Assembly: GCA_954871525.1 (NCBI GenBank)
Contig: OX940865.1
Span: 25,032,420-25,096,419 of the forward strand
Source of the DNA: Parietaria judaica
Lineage: Eukaryota; Streptophyta; Magnoliopsida; Rosales; Urticaceae
Direction: 5' to 3'
DNA length: 64,000 nt
Positions 1 through 11,410 of this stretch are shown here, in pieces. Made by a program: the position numbers and the translations under genes. The notes below the pieces were generated by a model, which did no database searches, was not told the DNA's origin, and saw nothing but the letters and a program-made list of their open reading frames with translations. Each line of letters opens with the position of its first letter. Position 1 is the stretch's first letter.

Positions 1-153
1 GTCGAATCAGTTTCTGGATTTTCGGATGCGGGTCGGGTATTTGACATGCAGGCAAGTAATTTCTTTGTTCTATGATCTAATCAATGTAAGAAAGTGACAT
101 ATATATTTTATATATGCATGTGCAACGTAAGAAGGAAAGTGCTTTGTTTGTTC

Positions 154-186
<33 letters not shown>

Positions 187-2575
187 ATGGCTAGCTGTTC
201 ATGTTAGACTTCTTCTTTTTGTTGGATGTATTTGTTAATGTCATCCTTATATTATATAATTAAGGTAAAAACAAGATAGAAAGAGATTAATATATCATAT
301 AGGCCGAGGGAATATATATAGGAAACAAACGAGAGAGAATTATTCGTGACATAATTTTATAGGGAGATATTTATATAATTACTATCTAAAATTAATATTA
401 ATATTGTACTAATAATTTTAGCGGTAAATATACCCGTCCTTCTTAGTTGTTTGTTTGTACAAATTGATATAATCTTTGCTCAAAATCTCCAATCATAATC
501 TGTCTCACGGAGGGCCCTGCCCATCCCATCTTTTAAATTGGCGAGGGAAATGTAACCCGTCTCACTTTTTTATTATTGTGTTTATTTTTTATTTTAAAAC
601 AATTTAAAAATCGGGAGGGTGCCTGCTGCCCAAGCAAATGTGAATCAAACAAGCGGGCAATGGCGCGGGCAACCAGTACCCAACGTTCTCACCTTGACCC
701 GTGCAAAAACCTTGTCGATTAATTAGAGTTGCGTGCGAGTGACCTTCTAAATGAACATACTTTCTAAATGTGCTTGGTCTAGTGGTAACAAGCACCGCTC
801 AAGACATTAGAGGTCTTGAGTTCGAGTCACTATGGGGGTAGGAGTGAAATCCAAAGATCCCCATATATATAATAATAATAAAAAAAAAAGATTAGTTAAA
901 ATTCAATCCAAGTACATATAGATACATGGTTATTGTCAAAGATTAATTTATTTATTCTTTTTTGTTACGTACACACTAGTAATCTATATATATGCATGTA
1001 TATAGGATTTGTTTATGAGGTGCACATTGGACTCCATATTCAAAGTAGGGTTCGGAGTGGAGTTGAAGTGCTTGGAGGGATCAAGTGAAGAAGGAGTTGC
1101 TTTCATGAAGGCCTTCGACGAGTCCAATGCTCTCACTTATTGGCGCTACGTTGACCCTTTATGGAGACTCAAGAGATTCTTCAACATTGGTTGTGAAGCC
1201 TCTTTGAAGAACAACATTAAGCTCATTGACGAGTTTGTCAACCAACTTATCAGAAACAAGAGGATCTTCCTTGCAGAACGACACGATTCCGTGAGCGGCT
1301 CCGAAAAGATTTACCATCTTTTCTAAAAATAATTCTCAAGCTTAAAATTTTGACATGGAATCACTTAATTAGCATCATAGTTTTGCTTATAAGAGTTCAA
1401 AAATATATATATAATAGGAAAAATGAACTTGTTTGGAAAGTTGAAAGAGATTGGTTGTTATTACATATTGAAAATCTACATTAATCTTATGTGTTAAATC
1501 TGGGTGAAGGAGGACAAAGACGACATACTCTCGAGGTTCATAATGGCCGGGGAGAAGGACCCGATCGGAATGAACGACCGATATCTGAGAGACATAATCC
1601 TGAACTTCATGATCGCGGGCAAAGACACGAGCGCCAACACGCTCTCGTGGCTCTTCTACATGCTCTGCAAGAACCCTTTGGTGCAGGACAAGGCTGCACG
1701 AGAAGTCAGAGACGTTGTCGAGGCTGATGAGGGCAGCGTCGACGATTTTGTTGAGAAGATAACCGACGGAGCTCTGGAGAGGATGCAGTATCTTCACGCC
1801 GCGTTGACGGAGACTCTCAGGCTGTACCCTGCTGTCCCTATAGTAAGCGCTTTTTATAATTTTGGTCAATATACTCATGTTTATGACCTAATATGACTTC
1901 AATTTTTTTCATTTTATTTTTAGCAACTGTAAAGTAAAATAAGAATTTTTGGTTAAAAATATAAGTAATTCCAGGGAGAAAAAAAAGATATAGATAAGGT
2001 CCTTTCTATTATGTTTATCGATATTTGCAGCATAAGTAGCCAATCCTGTATTAAGAGAGTTTAGCGACAATGTAATTGAAACTTGAATTCTCTCGTGTCG
2101 TTTTAGGACGGGAGATGTGCAGAGTCCGACGACACTCTACCTGACGGCTTCAGAGTGAGAAAAGGCGACGGCGTGTACTACATGGCCTACGCCATGGGAA
2201 GAATGACCACCATTTGGGGCCACGATGCGGCTGATTTCCGCCCCGAGCGATGGCTCCACGATGGGACATTCCGACCCGAATCGCCTTTCAAGTTCATCGC
2301 CTTCCATGTTCGTATCGCTTTCCTTTCGAAACTATAACTGAACTCGTACCAAATATTTTCATCATGCTTAAATTTCTTACTTGTAGGCCGGCCCTCGGAT
2401 CTGCCTGGGGAAGGACTTTGCATACCGGCAGATGAAGATTATATCGGCCGCTCTTTTGCGCTTCTTCCGCTTTGAATTAGCCAACGAATCGGACAGCGTG
2501 ACGTACAGAACCATGTTTACGCTTCACATCCATGGCGAGCTCTCTCTCCGTGCAATTCCAAGGGCTTCTTCATGA
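1..2575 (+). CDS. Cytochrome P450, CYP704-like (5' end outside window)
   Basis: This is the C-terminal two thirds of a haem-thiolate monooxygenase of the CYP86 clan. Characterised CYP704 members are fatty-acid or hydroxy-acid omega-hydroxylases at the ER; the substrate here is unknown. Visible coding exons are 1-51, 1006-1290, 1510-1842, 2107-2307 and 2387-2575, all phase 0 and open to the TGA at 2573-2575. They carry the I-helix AGKDTSANT, the K-helix ETLR, PERW, and the haem-binding block AGPRICLGKDF with its cysteine. The same exon plan recurs in the gene at 3471, so the two are a tandem pair. The donor after base 51 reads GCAAGT rather than GTAAGT, so intron 1 is probably GC-AG. The donor after 2307 (CAT/GTTCGT) and the acceptor before 1510 are weak. 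No frameshift is seen in the visible part. Family assignment is firm; subfamily is not. Confidence 0.85.
766..890 (+). repeat. tRNA-derived SINE-like remnant in P450 intron 1
   Basis: A tRNA-like head has an A-box-like TGGTCTAGTGGT at about 775 and a B-box-like GAGTTCGAGTC at about 818. It is followed by a short body ending in an AAT/A-rich tail around 867-890. The spacing suits an internal Pol III promoter. The sequence does not fold as a clean functional tRNA, so I read it as a SINE remnant. No clear target duplication was seen. Confidence 0.45.
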
Positions 2576-3470
2576 AAAAACCAACACACATCTAAAATAT
2601 AGAAGAATCTGATCATTCGCTTGATATTTCCACTATATACTTTCTTACTGTATTCAAGTGCTTTTGTATTTAACAGCTATACCAAAAAACATGTTTACTA
2701 TTAATTTCACATATTATGAAATTAACCTTAAATTAATCTATCATTACATTTTATCTTGAGAAATGTCATATTCACCCTAAAAAATTATCTTATTTAATTT
2801 AACCCAATATATTTAACATGATTAATATTTACCTTTGTAAATTTATCAAAATCCTAAGAAAATGTATATTGTTAATTTCATACTAAAAATTAGGGATCAA
2901 ATTCGTGCATTTGTAATATATACTATTAATAACAAATATACATATCATTCCGCTTCGAAAGTCGTCATAGAAAGACCAATATTCGCTTTTTTTTTTTTTT
3001 TTAAATAAATCATTTCTGCATGTGATCCCTCATAGAAAAACTATTAGCGGCTGTAACTCTTGTAACTTGCTATATATTTTAATAATTCGTAGTCTTAAAA
3101 AAAACTTTTATGTGACTTGTCAGTAAGAGAGATCTTTGACTCTGTTAGTTCTTGTTCAGAGCTTCGTTTCTCCTTTTGTGTTTTTTAAGTACCAATCTAG
3201 TTGAGATTGAGATTCGAGATCACGTTGCAATACTAACGAACCTCCATCTTTTACTTTATTTTCCCCCCTATATGTCTAACAAAAGGATCATTTCCATAAA
3301 ATAAAATTAAAAATCGAAGACGACCAATTTGGAAATGGTCCACGTGCGAGTCACGTGGGACTACCCGCATGGTCTCCCTTCCCTGCTAGGCTGCTAGTTC
3401 AGAAGTGTGTCAGCATTAGAGTACAGGCTTATCACAAGAAATCCAATCTCACACACAGTCTTCGCGATCC
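2576..3470. other. Intergenic spacer between tandem P450 genes
   Basis: AT-rich spacer holding the 3' flank of the first P450 gene and the promoter of the second. A paired G-box (annotated separately) is the only regulatory-looking motif I can support. Confidence 0.7.
3338..3361. promoter_or_regulatory. Paired inverted G-boxes upstream of CYP704 gene
   Basis: Two CACGTG cores at 3341-3346 and 3352-3357 are separated by five bases and flanked by GTC and GAC, giving a near-perfect palindrome about 110-130 bp before the ATG at 3471. CACGTG is the known target of bZIP and bHLH factors, so ABA or light control is possible. That is inference from the motif only. Confidence 0.5.
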
Positions 3471-6400
3471 ATGGAGTTCTTCACCAACCCAGTTCTGCTG
3501 ACACTCTTCTCCGTATCCCTCTCCGTTTTGATCGTCCGATTCCTGTCGCAGAAGCTCAACAATGGCGGCGCGCCGAAGAAGAAGTACCCGCCGATCGCGG
3601 GGACCGTGTTCCACCAGCTTCTCAACTTCAAGAGGCTGCACCATTACATGACCGATCTCGCTCGCAGGCACAGGACTTACAGGCTCCTCAACCTCTCCAG
3701 GAGCGAGATCTACACGTCCGACCCGCGCAACGTCGAGCACATTCTCAAAACCAACTTCGAGAATTACGGGAAGGTGAGCGATCTCGACGCCTTTCTCGTT
3801 TTGGTGCTGGACTAAACCGGGCCGGAATCTGGGGGCGGACCTAGGATATGAATTCCAGAGGGGCGAAACCGCTAAAATATATAATTCAGTGTTTGCTTTT
3901 GATAAAATTTAAATTTTAATGGCGGGCGCGACCCTGAGTTTGCGTCCGTAAAATGCCGCGGAATGTGAGAGCCGTCGACCAATATTATGTTTGACAAATC
4001 TGCCCTTTTGGGTTAAATTTTCAGAATTAATTGAAGTGACAGTTTTGTTCTGTGATCTGGTAGTTGTGCTTCTGAATTCTGATGTTCTTATGCTTTTCGT
4101 TTTCAAGGCTCATTGATTAAATAAATTCTATTTCAGTACTGTAATTTTGTAAGAAAATAGTGTCCTATATTCTGTTACTAAATAATTAAATAAAACTCAC
4201 ATTTTTTTCTGCTCAGTTTTCATTGTCATCCAGTTAATAAAATGAAGTGCTGTTCATAAATGCTGTTCTTTTAATTATCTAACACTTTTTTTTTAAAGAA
4301 TATTTAGATAAAATGTTCTTCAGAATTGGTAACTAAACTATTATGTAATCACAAATCAATGGAATTATAGAAATTATTCTTAGGACTTGAGATTCAAGCA
4401 TTTATTCTATAGTTGGTTTCTGTAAACGGCCCAGGGTTCGTACAACTACGACATTCTGAGGGATCTTCTCGGAGACGGGATTTTCACGGTTGACGGCGAG
4501 AAGTGGCGCCAACAGAGGAAGATTTCCAGCCATGAATTCTCCACAAAGGTGTTGAGAGACTTCAGCTGTGTGATCTTCCGGAAAAATGCTGCAAAAGTCG
4601 CTGAGATATTATCCGGAATCGCAAAAGCGGACCAGACGATTGACATTCAAGTGAGTCCTATCTCCATTTTCACAAAAAGAGAACTAATTTCCGGCTTCAC
4701 CGAGACATAAAAACTGGTGAATTCCGTTTACAGGAGATCTCGATGAAAGCGACTCTAGATTCGATCTTCCAAGTGGCATTTGGGGTTGAATTAGACAGCA
4801 TGTGTGGATCGAACGAAGAAAGTCAGCATTTCAGCAACGCGTTTGATGATGCAAGTTCAATGACGCTCTGGCGCTACGTTGACCCCTTTTGGAAGATCAA
4901 GAAGTTACTCAACATCGGAACGGAATCCGAGCTGAAGCGGAAGACCAAGATCGTTAATGACTTCATGTTCAAGCTAGTTGACAACAAGATTGAGCAAATA
5001 AAGAACCCTTCAAACAAGAAATTTCCGGTACGTGAATTGCATAGCGAAATGAGTTCTAGAACTAATTTTGAAAAAGACATTGCATAAATTTAATCAAATT
5101 CTTTTAAAACCGATCTAATAGAAGAAAAAAAAATCTGAAAATCGAACGGTTAATTGAATTTAAACTAGAAATTGTGAAACTTTGTTGCTCATCGCTCAGA
5201 TGAAGAGAGAAGACATTCTATCGAGATTTCTGCAAGCAAATGAGCACGATCCGACCTATCTCCGTGACGTGATTCTCAACATCATAATCGCAGGGAAAGA
5301 CACGTCGGCAACCACGCTTGCGTGGTTCGTTTACTTGCTCTGCAAGCATCCCGACGTGCAGAACAAAGTCGTGGACGAACTGAGGCACGTGACCAGAGCA
5401 AGTCGGGTCACGTGCTCTGCAGATTTCGTTGATACTTTGAGTGAGGAAGTGCTGGAAAAGTTGCAGTATCTTCACGCGGCGATCACCGAAACGCTCCGAA
5501 TATACCCAGCAGTTCCCGTGGTGAGCACAACCCTCGATTAAATTTAAAGTAAAAGTAAGACCTTTTTTATGTTTTCGGAAAGATTGAGGTGGATCTTCTT
5601 TCCTCAGGATGCAAAAATTTGTTTCTCCGACGATACGTTGCCGGACGGATTCTCTGTGAAGAAAGGCGATATGGTGGCTTATCAGCCGTATGCGATGGGA
5701 AGGATGAAATTCTTGTGGGGCGAAGATGCCGAGGAATTTAAGCCGGAGAGATGGCTCAATGGGGACGGTGTTTTTCAGCCGGAGAGTCCTTTCAAGTTCA
5801 CGGCCTTTCAGGTTTGTGATAAACCCAAAGCAAAACCAAACGAACATATAGGCGGACGAGAACTACCAAAACGGAGATTTCCACATCTTTTATATCAACA
5901 CGAAGTACACAAACTTATTTCCTTCGAAAGCGAGTCGAACACTCTTTACATGAAACATAACTCAATCTAATGGGAGTTACTACTTCTATATTATATATAT
6001 ATATATATGTGTGTGTGTGATCCATTAAAATACACCAATGAAGCTTTAAAAAAGAAAGTGTCCACTTTTTTTGTTTTTTTTTGTTTTTTTTGGTTTCTAA
6101 GCCCCGTGCCACCGTGCGTTATATATTTATACGTATCTCGCCCAACTTTGTATTCTTCTCCGTAGTTGACTCCCCATGAGTATCTTATCAGAAAACAATA
6201 CTAACGGTAAAATGGCGCTACGTAGAGAAGGAAAAAAAATGAAAACATTTACTACATAAGGATAAAAATACAAAGTCAAGGTGTGCTTGATTATTTAACA
6301 AAGTAAGGCCACAAAGATTAGGATGTCTATATTTGTCCGAAAACTACATCTGTTTACTTGCAGGCGGGACCGCGGATATGTCTCGGGAAAGAATTTGCTT

Positions 6401-6564
6401 ACAGACAACTGAAGATCTTCACAGCCGTTTTGCTGAGCCGCTTCGAGTTCAAACTGAGCGACGAGAGTAGGGAAGTGCAATACAGGACAATGATCAATCT
6501 CCACATCGATGGAGGACTCCAAGTTCGGATCTTTGACAGGAATGAAGGAACCTTAGATGTTTGA
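3471..6564 (+). CDS. Cytochrome P450, CYP704-like (complete, six exons)
   Basis: ER-anchored P450 monooxygenase of the CYP704 family. Exons are 3471-3773, 4435-4650, 4734-5027, 5200-5520, 5608-5811 and 6364-6564, all phase 0 with GT-AG introns. Together they encode 512 residues, a normal family length. An N-terminal membrane anchor covers about residues 6-25. The I-helix AGKDTSATT is at 302-310, ETLR at 368-371, PERW in exon 5, and the haem block FQAGPRICLG has its cysteine at 452. The start is the first ATG and precedes the anchor directly. Six exons are present against five visible in the neighbour, whose first exon(s) lie off the window. Related proteins are often annotated as 704C1-like. 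The reaction is not deducible from sequence; omega-hydroxylation of fatty acids is the family precedent. A paired G-box lies in the promoter. Confidence 0.92.
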
Positions 6565-6991
6565 AAATGAACTCTTTTGATGATACTTGAGGTCCAAGTT
6601 TATATCCATCTGTGCATGTATATATTTTTACACAAATACCTTTGGACTCGAAAGTTCAATAATGGCTCAAGAAAAATTCACACTGTTCTTCGAATTTTCC
6701 TATTGCGTGTAGTTTTCGTTTAATCCATAATTGTCCACTTCTTTATCTTTTTGCCTCTTCAATTTTCTTGGATTCCAAGGAACATTTTGACGGGCTCGAG
6801 GGGCTTCATGGCTTAGAAAAAGCAGAAACGACAACAAAATAAAAACGACAGGAAACAGAGACGTCTAAAACGACATCAAAACTTCTATAGACTAAAATTG
6901 TATCGCATACAGAACCCTCAACTATAAGCTCAAACTTAAGATTGAGAACCCCAAACATAACGATCATGTGATGTAAAATATAACGCTAGCT
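6565..6991. other. Intergenic, convergent 3' flanks
   Basis: Between the stops of the P450 (+) and the Lys-rich gene (-). It should contain both 3' UTRs. No repeat or other gene was recognised. Confidence 0.6.
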
Positions 6992-8104
6992 TTATAGCTC
7001 TACAGGCGAAGGAACGTGAATTCCGGGCCTTGAGGTCCATCCTCTGCGATTCCGGTATTCCTCGATAGCCTTTAGCCGAATCCTCTCCTGCGAAGGAGTG
7101 ATCGATGTTTTGAATGCCTGCAAAAAAAATGGAAAAAAGTATGAGGACATATCAAATTTGTTACGGTCACGTGACACGAGCGTTTATAAGAATACCTTCG
7201 GAACGACTAATTTCGGTGGAGCTAGGACTATATCTCCAAACTTGATCTTCTCCTGTCCTGGGAAGTCTATTTTCTCTTCCGTCTTCGCTTTCTTCTTGTT
7301 CTTGCGGGCTTCCAAGTATCTAACCACGAAAACATGGCGTATGCATTACTTTCCGAGCTACAATCAAGACGAACAAATCGGCGAAAACATTACTTGTGCA
7401 GTGTACACTTACTTTTTCTTCTTCTCCCGTCTTCTCGAACCAGGCTCCAATTTTTTCAACTCCTCCTCAAAGCGAAGGTCTTTAACATCATTCCTCTTCC
7501 GTTTCTTCTTCTTCTTCTTCTCGCCGGCGCTGCTCTTGGGGGTATCAATGTCATCGTCATCGTTCAAAAAATCAGATGGCAACACGTTTAAATCTTCGAT
7601 CCCAGCATTTTGCGTGGATGTTTCTTTCTCCGGGTGCGATATCTACGCAAGCACATGAAAGTATATGAAATTCAGCATTCACAATATCAAATTGCAATTC
7701 TCGATTCAATACGAACAACTTAGTATAAATTATTCATAATAAAAAAAAATAAAAAAAAACCTCACCGATTCAGAAGCGTTATCTCCAATTTTCCTCTTCT
7801 TCTTCGCTTCCTTAAGCTCCTTTACAGGCCCTGAATCTAAAATGGATTTTGATAAACAAAGCTTAGCTCGAATTCCATAGATAACATGCATATACATATA
7901 ATCATATTTTGAAAAATCCAGGAAAAAAAAAATTAAAAAAAATTAAAGACCTTGGGTAGGTGGAGAAGTAAATGCCAAGAGCTTTCGAAGCTTGGAAGGC
8001 AAAGCTTCGGCCTTCGCACGATCAGGCGGTGGCGGAAGGCGGCTGAAACCGCCGTGAGCGGCTCTGTAGTTTTTCTCTCTCCTCTTCCTTCCTTTTCCTG
8101 CCAT
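6992..8104 (-). CDS. Lys-rich nucleolar-type protein, CCDC137-like
   Basis: Five exons on the minus strand (7951-8104, 7766-7836, 7413-7642, 7196-7319, 6992-7117) join in frame to 234 residues with GT-AG introns. The N-terminus MAGKGRKRREKNYR is strongly basic. A Lys/Arg tract (SAGEKKKKKKRKRND) suggests nuclear or nucleolar location. A short block, KIKFGDIVLAPPKL, is followed by a conserved-looking C-terminus that ends RPGIHVPSPVEL. The FGD-V-APP block recalls CCDC137 (RaRF) proteins, which are nucleolar and chromosome-periphery factors. That match is from memory and is the weakest part of this call. The gene converges on the P450 gene, with about 430 bp between the stop codons. Exon joins are well supported by phase and splice sites. 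Confidence 0.6.
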
Positions 8105-8366
8105 GGCGCTCTCTCTGTCTCTCGCTAAACCCTAACCCCAGGTAACGCTCTACTCGCGCTATACGACATGTCGTTTATGGCTCTTGCAATACGACATCGT
8201 TTATTACTGAGTATATACAACATTTTCTTGATTACTGTTTTTTTAGTTTGTAATATATATATTTTTAGAAATTATTCAATTCCCCTTAATGTATAATAAT
8301 ATAATTTTTAACAAAAAAATAAAGAACTCCGAGATTTGTTAAAGCATGTTTCTGGCTTTAGCCACG

Positions 8367-9205
8367 CAGTGGCTTAGCCACGTTATGAGATTTGCAGTAT
8401 GGGCTGCACTTTAAATTTTCAAACTTTAACACATTGAGTTGGTGCACAAAAATGTTAAGCTTAGTAAGAAGTCGTGGTTGCTAGGATAGCCTAGTGATAA
8501 TTTCACATTATTTTCAAAGGTAATTCCCCACATGCAGTAAAGTTGTATTAAAAAAAAATTAGAAGTCCAATTAATGTTTTATTTTTACAATTTATTTTTT
8601 TACCACTTTAAATTTAGACTTTTATGATAAGATAATTAGGTAATAATATGTTAAATCAACAAATATGACGCGATGCATATTAAAATTAATTATAAAATAA
8701 ATTAATATTTACGATATTTTTGGTTTATACACTACCCATCAATTGAAATTAATTATCTAAATATATATAACTGTTATTTTTTTAATTGTATAAATATCAT
8801 TTCAAATGTCTATTCATGGTATATTATTATATATCACTTTTACAAATTCTATCTCATAATGATATAAAAAATAATTGTTTATTGTATTTAATAAAAAATT
8901 ATACTAGGAACTTCAAAATATATACCGCCTAAAGCCAGTCACAATGTAAGACTATGATATTGCATAACAAGTATTGTACGTATAACGTCGGACTATAATA
9001 TTGCATACAAAATATTGTATGTATACTTTTAAAAGATAAAAAAATACGACGTCATATTTTGTACTAGATAACATTATCTATGTTTTAGTAGATGTTATAA
9101 TGTGAGTTATATGCTTGAAAAAGAATTAAGAATTTACTTGAAAAAAATTTTGTTAAAGCTTTATCTTAAGACTTCACCTGAACAGAAATCTTGACTCCGC
9201 CAGTG
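8367..9205. mobile_element. Probable non-autonomous hAT-like element
   Basis: The left end CAGTGGCTTAGCCACG faces an inverted right end CACTGGCGGAGTCAAG (read on the minus strand). Both resemble plant hAT termini of the CAGTGGCGGAGCC type. The 8-bp flanks (TAGCCACG and CCGTCACG) agree at only five positions, so the target duplication is degraded or wrong. No transposase is encoded. Confidence 0.4.
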
Positions 9206-10713
9206 CCGTCACGTGAAAGAAACAGGATCGGTAGAAATACGGGAACCAAGCTCGAAATTTCCATATCGAATTGTGAGATGAATATGCGATTGTCATTGAA
9301 ATGATATTGTGGAGTGCATTTACAATTATTAGGTCATGCTTCCGGAATCTTCCACTTCTAAACTAGAAAGCAGTTCAACAAAGGATTGGTCGTGTACTTG
9401 CTCAATCTTTTTTCTTTTTGCTCTACTTATTTATACTTATTGTCAATGCTTACATTATTACGTTCGTTGAATATATTATATCCTAGTGATTAGGTAGGCA
9501 CCACCATATTTGACAAAAAAATGAGGAAGGTATCGACACGAACTCAATAAAATCTTCAAACATACTAAACAAATAAAGTCCACCATCATTTATTCATTTA
9601 TTTATTTATATATCTATTAGTAGTGTAGAGGTAAGAAAATAACAAACCCAAAATATGCATCATTCATATTAATTATTCATTAATCAATATAAAAATAAAA
9701 TAACCAAATCCGTTAACGACACAATGGAAGCCTTATAAGATCGAATAGACAATAGACTGATAGAGTACCATTTTTCTTACGTCTGGTGAAGTTTTGGAAA
9801 TTCTCTATCATCAAATTATAACTAATCAAAGATTATAAGTATTTTTGTAAATAATTAAATGTATACCACATATATAATATAAATAATAAATATAAATATA
9901 AAGTATACTCTCTACATCATGTAGCCTAATAAAATCTCCAATTGCACCATAAAAAAATGTTTATGTTATGGAAACGAGTCCTAATTTGGTTCACATATTT
10001 TGACCACATTATAGCCTAATCTACTGCCCATTAAATTTGTATTATATAAATGACATGACATGCAACAACATAAGTGAATCATATTAAATGTCCCACTATT
10101 CACTAACTATTTCTACCTAATTATACTAACTCGATTCTTATTTTTATTTTTTATTTTAAATCACCGACAATAGTACCCAAAATCATAAAATAACATTGAG
10201 ATTCAATTTACTCCTTGTCATGTTAATATCTACTACACGAGAAACATGCACATCAGTGATTTCGAACTCAAAATATTAATTACTCAAACAGTTTTACTCT
10301 ATAAGAAACGTACATGTGTATCTAACTTAACAGACGGTAAATCGACATAGAAAGAATTAGATTTCGACACAATTTAATTTGCACCCTATAGATATTATTG
10401 CCGCCAAAAAGAGATATTAAAATATATCGACATTCTTGCAAGATTAAGTACTTATGTAACAAATCCTTTAATTCATAATTAATATATATGTTTCGGCTGT
10501 TTAGCAAAAACAAGCTTCGTGTGTAAAACCACTCACTCGTATTTCCATTTTTGCCACGAATACATTGTTTACACTGACAGAATGATACCAAAGTCAACAT
10601 TGAACGGCTTGAATAAACACGTTGGAATATACGTGTGTACATATAGATATATATATATATATATATTAAGCTTTAAGAATTACCAAAACCACTCTACTGC
10701 ACAAAAAATTTCG

Positions 10714-10721
10714 TATAAATA
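10714..10721 (+). promoter_or_regulatory. TATA box of LEA2 gene
   Basis: TATAAATA lies 42-49 bp before the ATG at 10763. Initiation about 30 bp downstream would leave a leader of only some 15-20 nt. Confidence 0.5.
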
Positions 10722-10762
10722 TATAGGGAGTCACACTAAAACACGATCTGAAAACCCTTTAC

Positions 10763-11410
10763 ATGGCGGAGAAGGATCAATCTCGACCGCTTGCTCCAGC
10801 GAGCAACGATGACGAGGAGACAGCGACGCTAAATAGTCAACGCCGGCGCCGGCGGTGCGTCAAATGTTGCGGTGTAGTGGTGGCGGTGTTAGCGATCCAG
10901 GCGGCGGTGATCGTCGCTCTAGCCTTCACGGTTTTCAAGGTGAAGGAGCCGGTGATCCGGATGAACGGGGTATCGGTGACCCACTTGGAGCTGGTCAACG
11001 GCACCGTCCCTAAACCCGGGACGAACATGTCGCTGACCGCAGACGTGTCGGTGAAAAACCCGAACGTGGCGTCGTTTAAGTACAGCAACACGAGCACCAC
11101 GCTGTACTACCACGGCGTGGTGGTGGGCCAGGCCCGGGGTCCGCCGGGCAGGTCCGCGGCCCGGAGGACGTCGAGGATGAACATCACGCTGGACATCGTG
11201 ACGGACCTCGTCATGGCGAGTCCGAACCTGACGGCGGATATCGTGTCGGGGTTGCTCCGCATGAACAGCTATTCTCGGATCCCGGGTCGGGTCAACATAC
11301 TGAACATAGTGAAGAAGCACGTGGTTGTGAAGATGAACTGCACTATGGCTGTGAATATTTCAACGCAGGCGATTCAGGAGCAGAAATGCAAGAGAAAGGT
11401 CGATATTTAG
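10763..11410 (+). CDS. LEA2-domain (NHL/NDR1-HIN1-like) membrane protein
   Basis: Intronless gene for 215 residues. It has a hydrophilic N-terminus, an Arg run and CVKCC at 27-36, one membrane helix at about 37-58, then an extracytoplasmic LEA_2 domain at about 85-190. That domain shows the family blocks TADVSVKNPNVASFKYSNTS and YYHGVVVGQA. Several N-glycosylation sequons (NGT, NMS, NTS, NIT, NLT, NCT) fit a lumenal or apoplastic C-terminal domain. Relatives such as NDR1 and HIN1 act at the plasma membrane in defence and stress responses; the specific role here is unknown. The coding region is far richer in GC than its surroundings. A TATA box lies very close to the ATG. It resembles the group annotated like Arabidopsis At1g64065. 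Confidence 0.85.
   Translation: MAEKDQSRPLAPASNDDEETATLNSQRRRRRCVKCCGVVVAVLAIQAAVIVALAFTVFKVKEPVIRMNGVSVTHLELVNGTVPKPGTNMSLTADVSVKNPNVASFKYSNTSTTLYYHGVVVGQARGPPGRSAARRTSRMNITLDIVTDLVMASPNLTADIVSGLLRMNSYSRIPGRVNILNIVKKHVVVKMNCTMAVNISTQAIQEQKCKRKVDI

Larger units (their letters stand above)
8105..10762. other. AT-rich intergenic region
   Basis: Divergent spacer between the Lys-rich gene and the LEA2 gene. It contains a probable hAT-like element (8367-9205) and otherwise AT-rich sequence. The open frames here are short and resemble nothing known. Confidence 0.6.
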
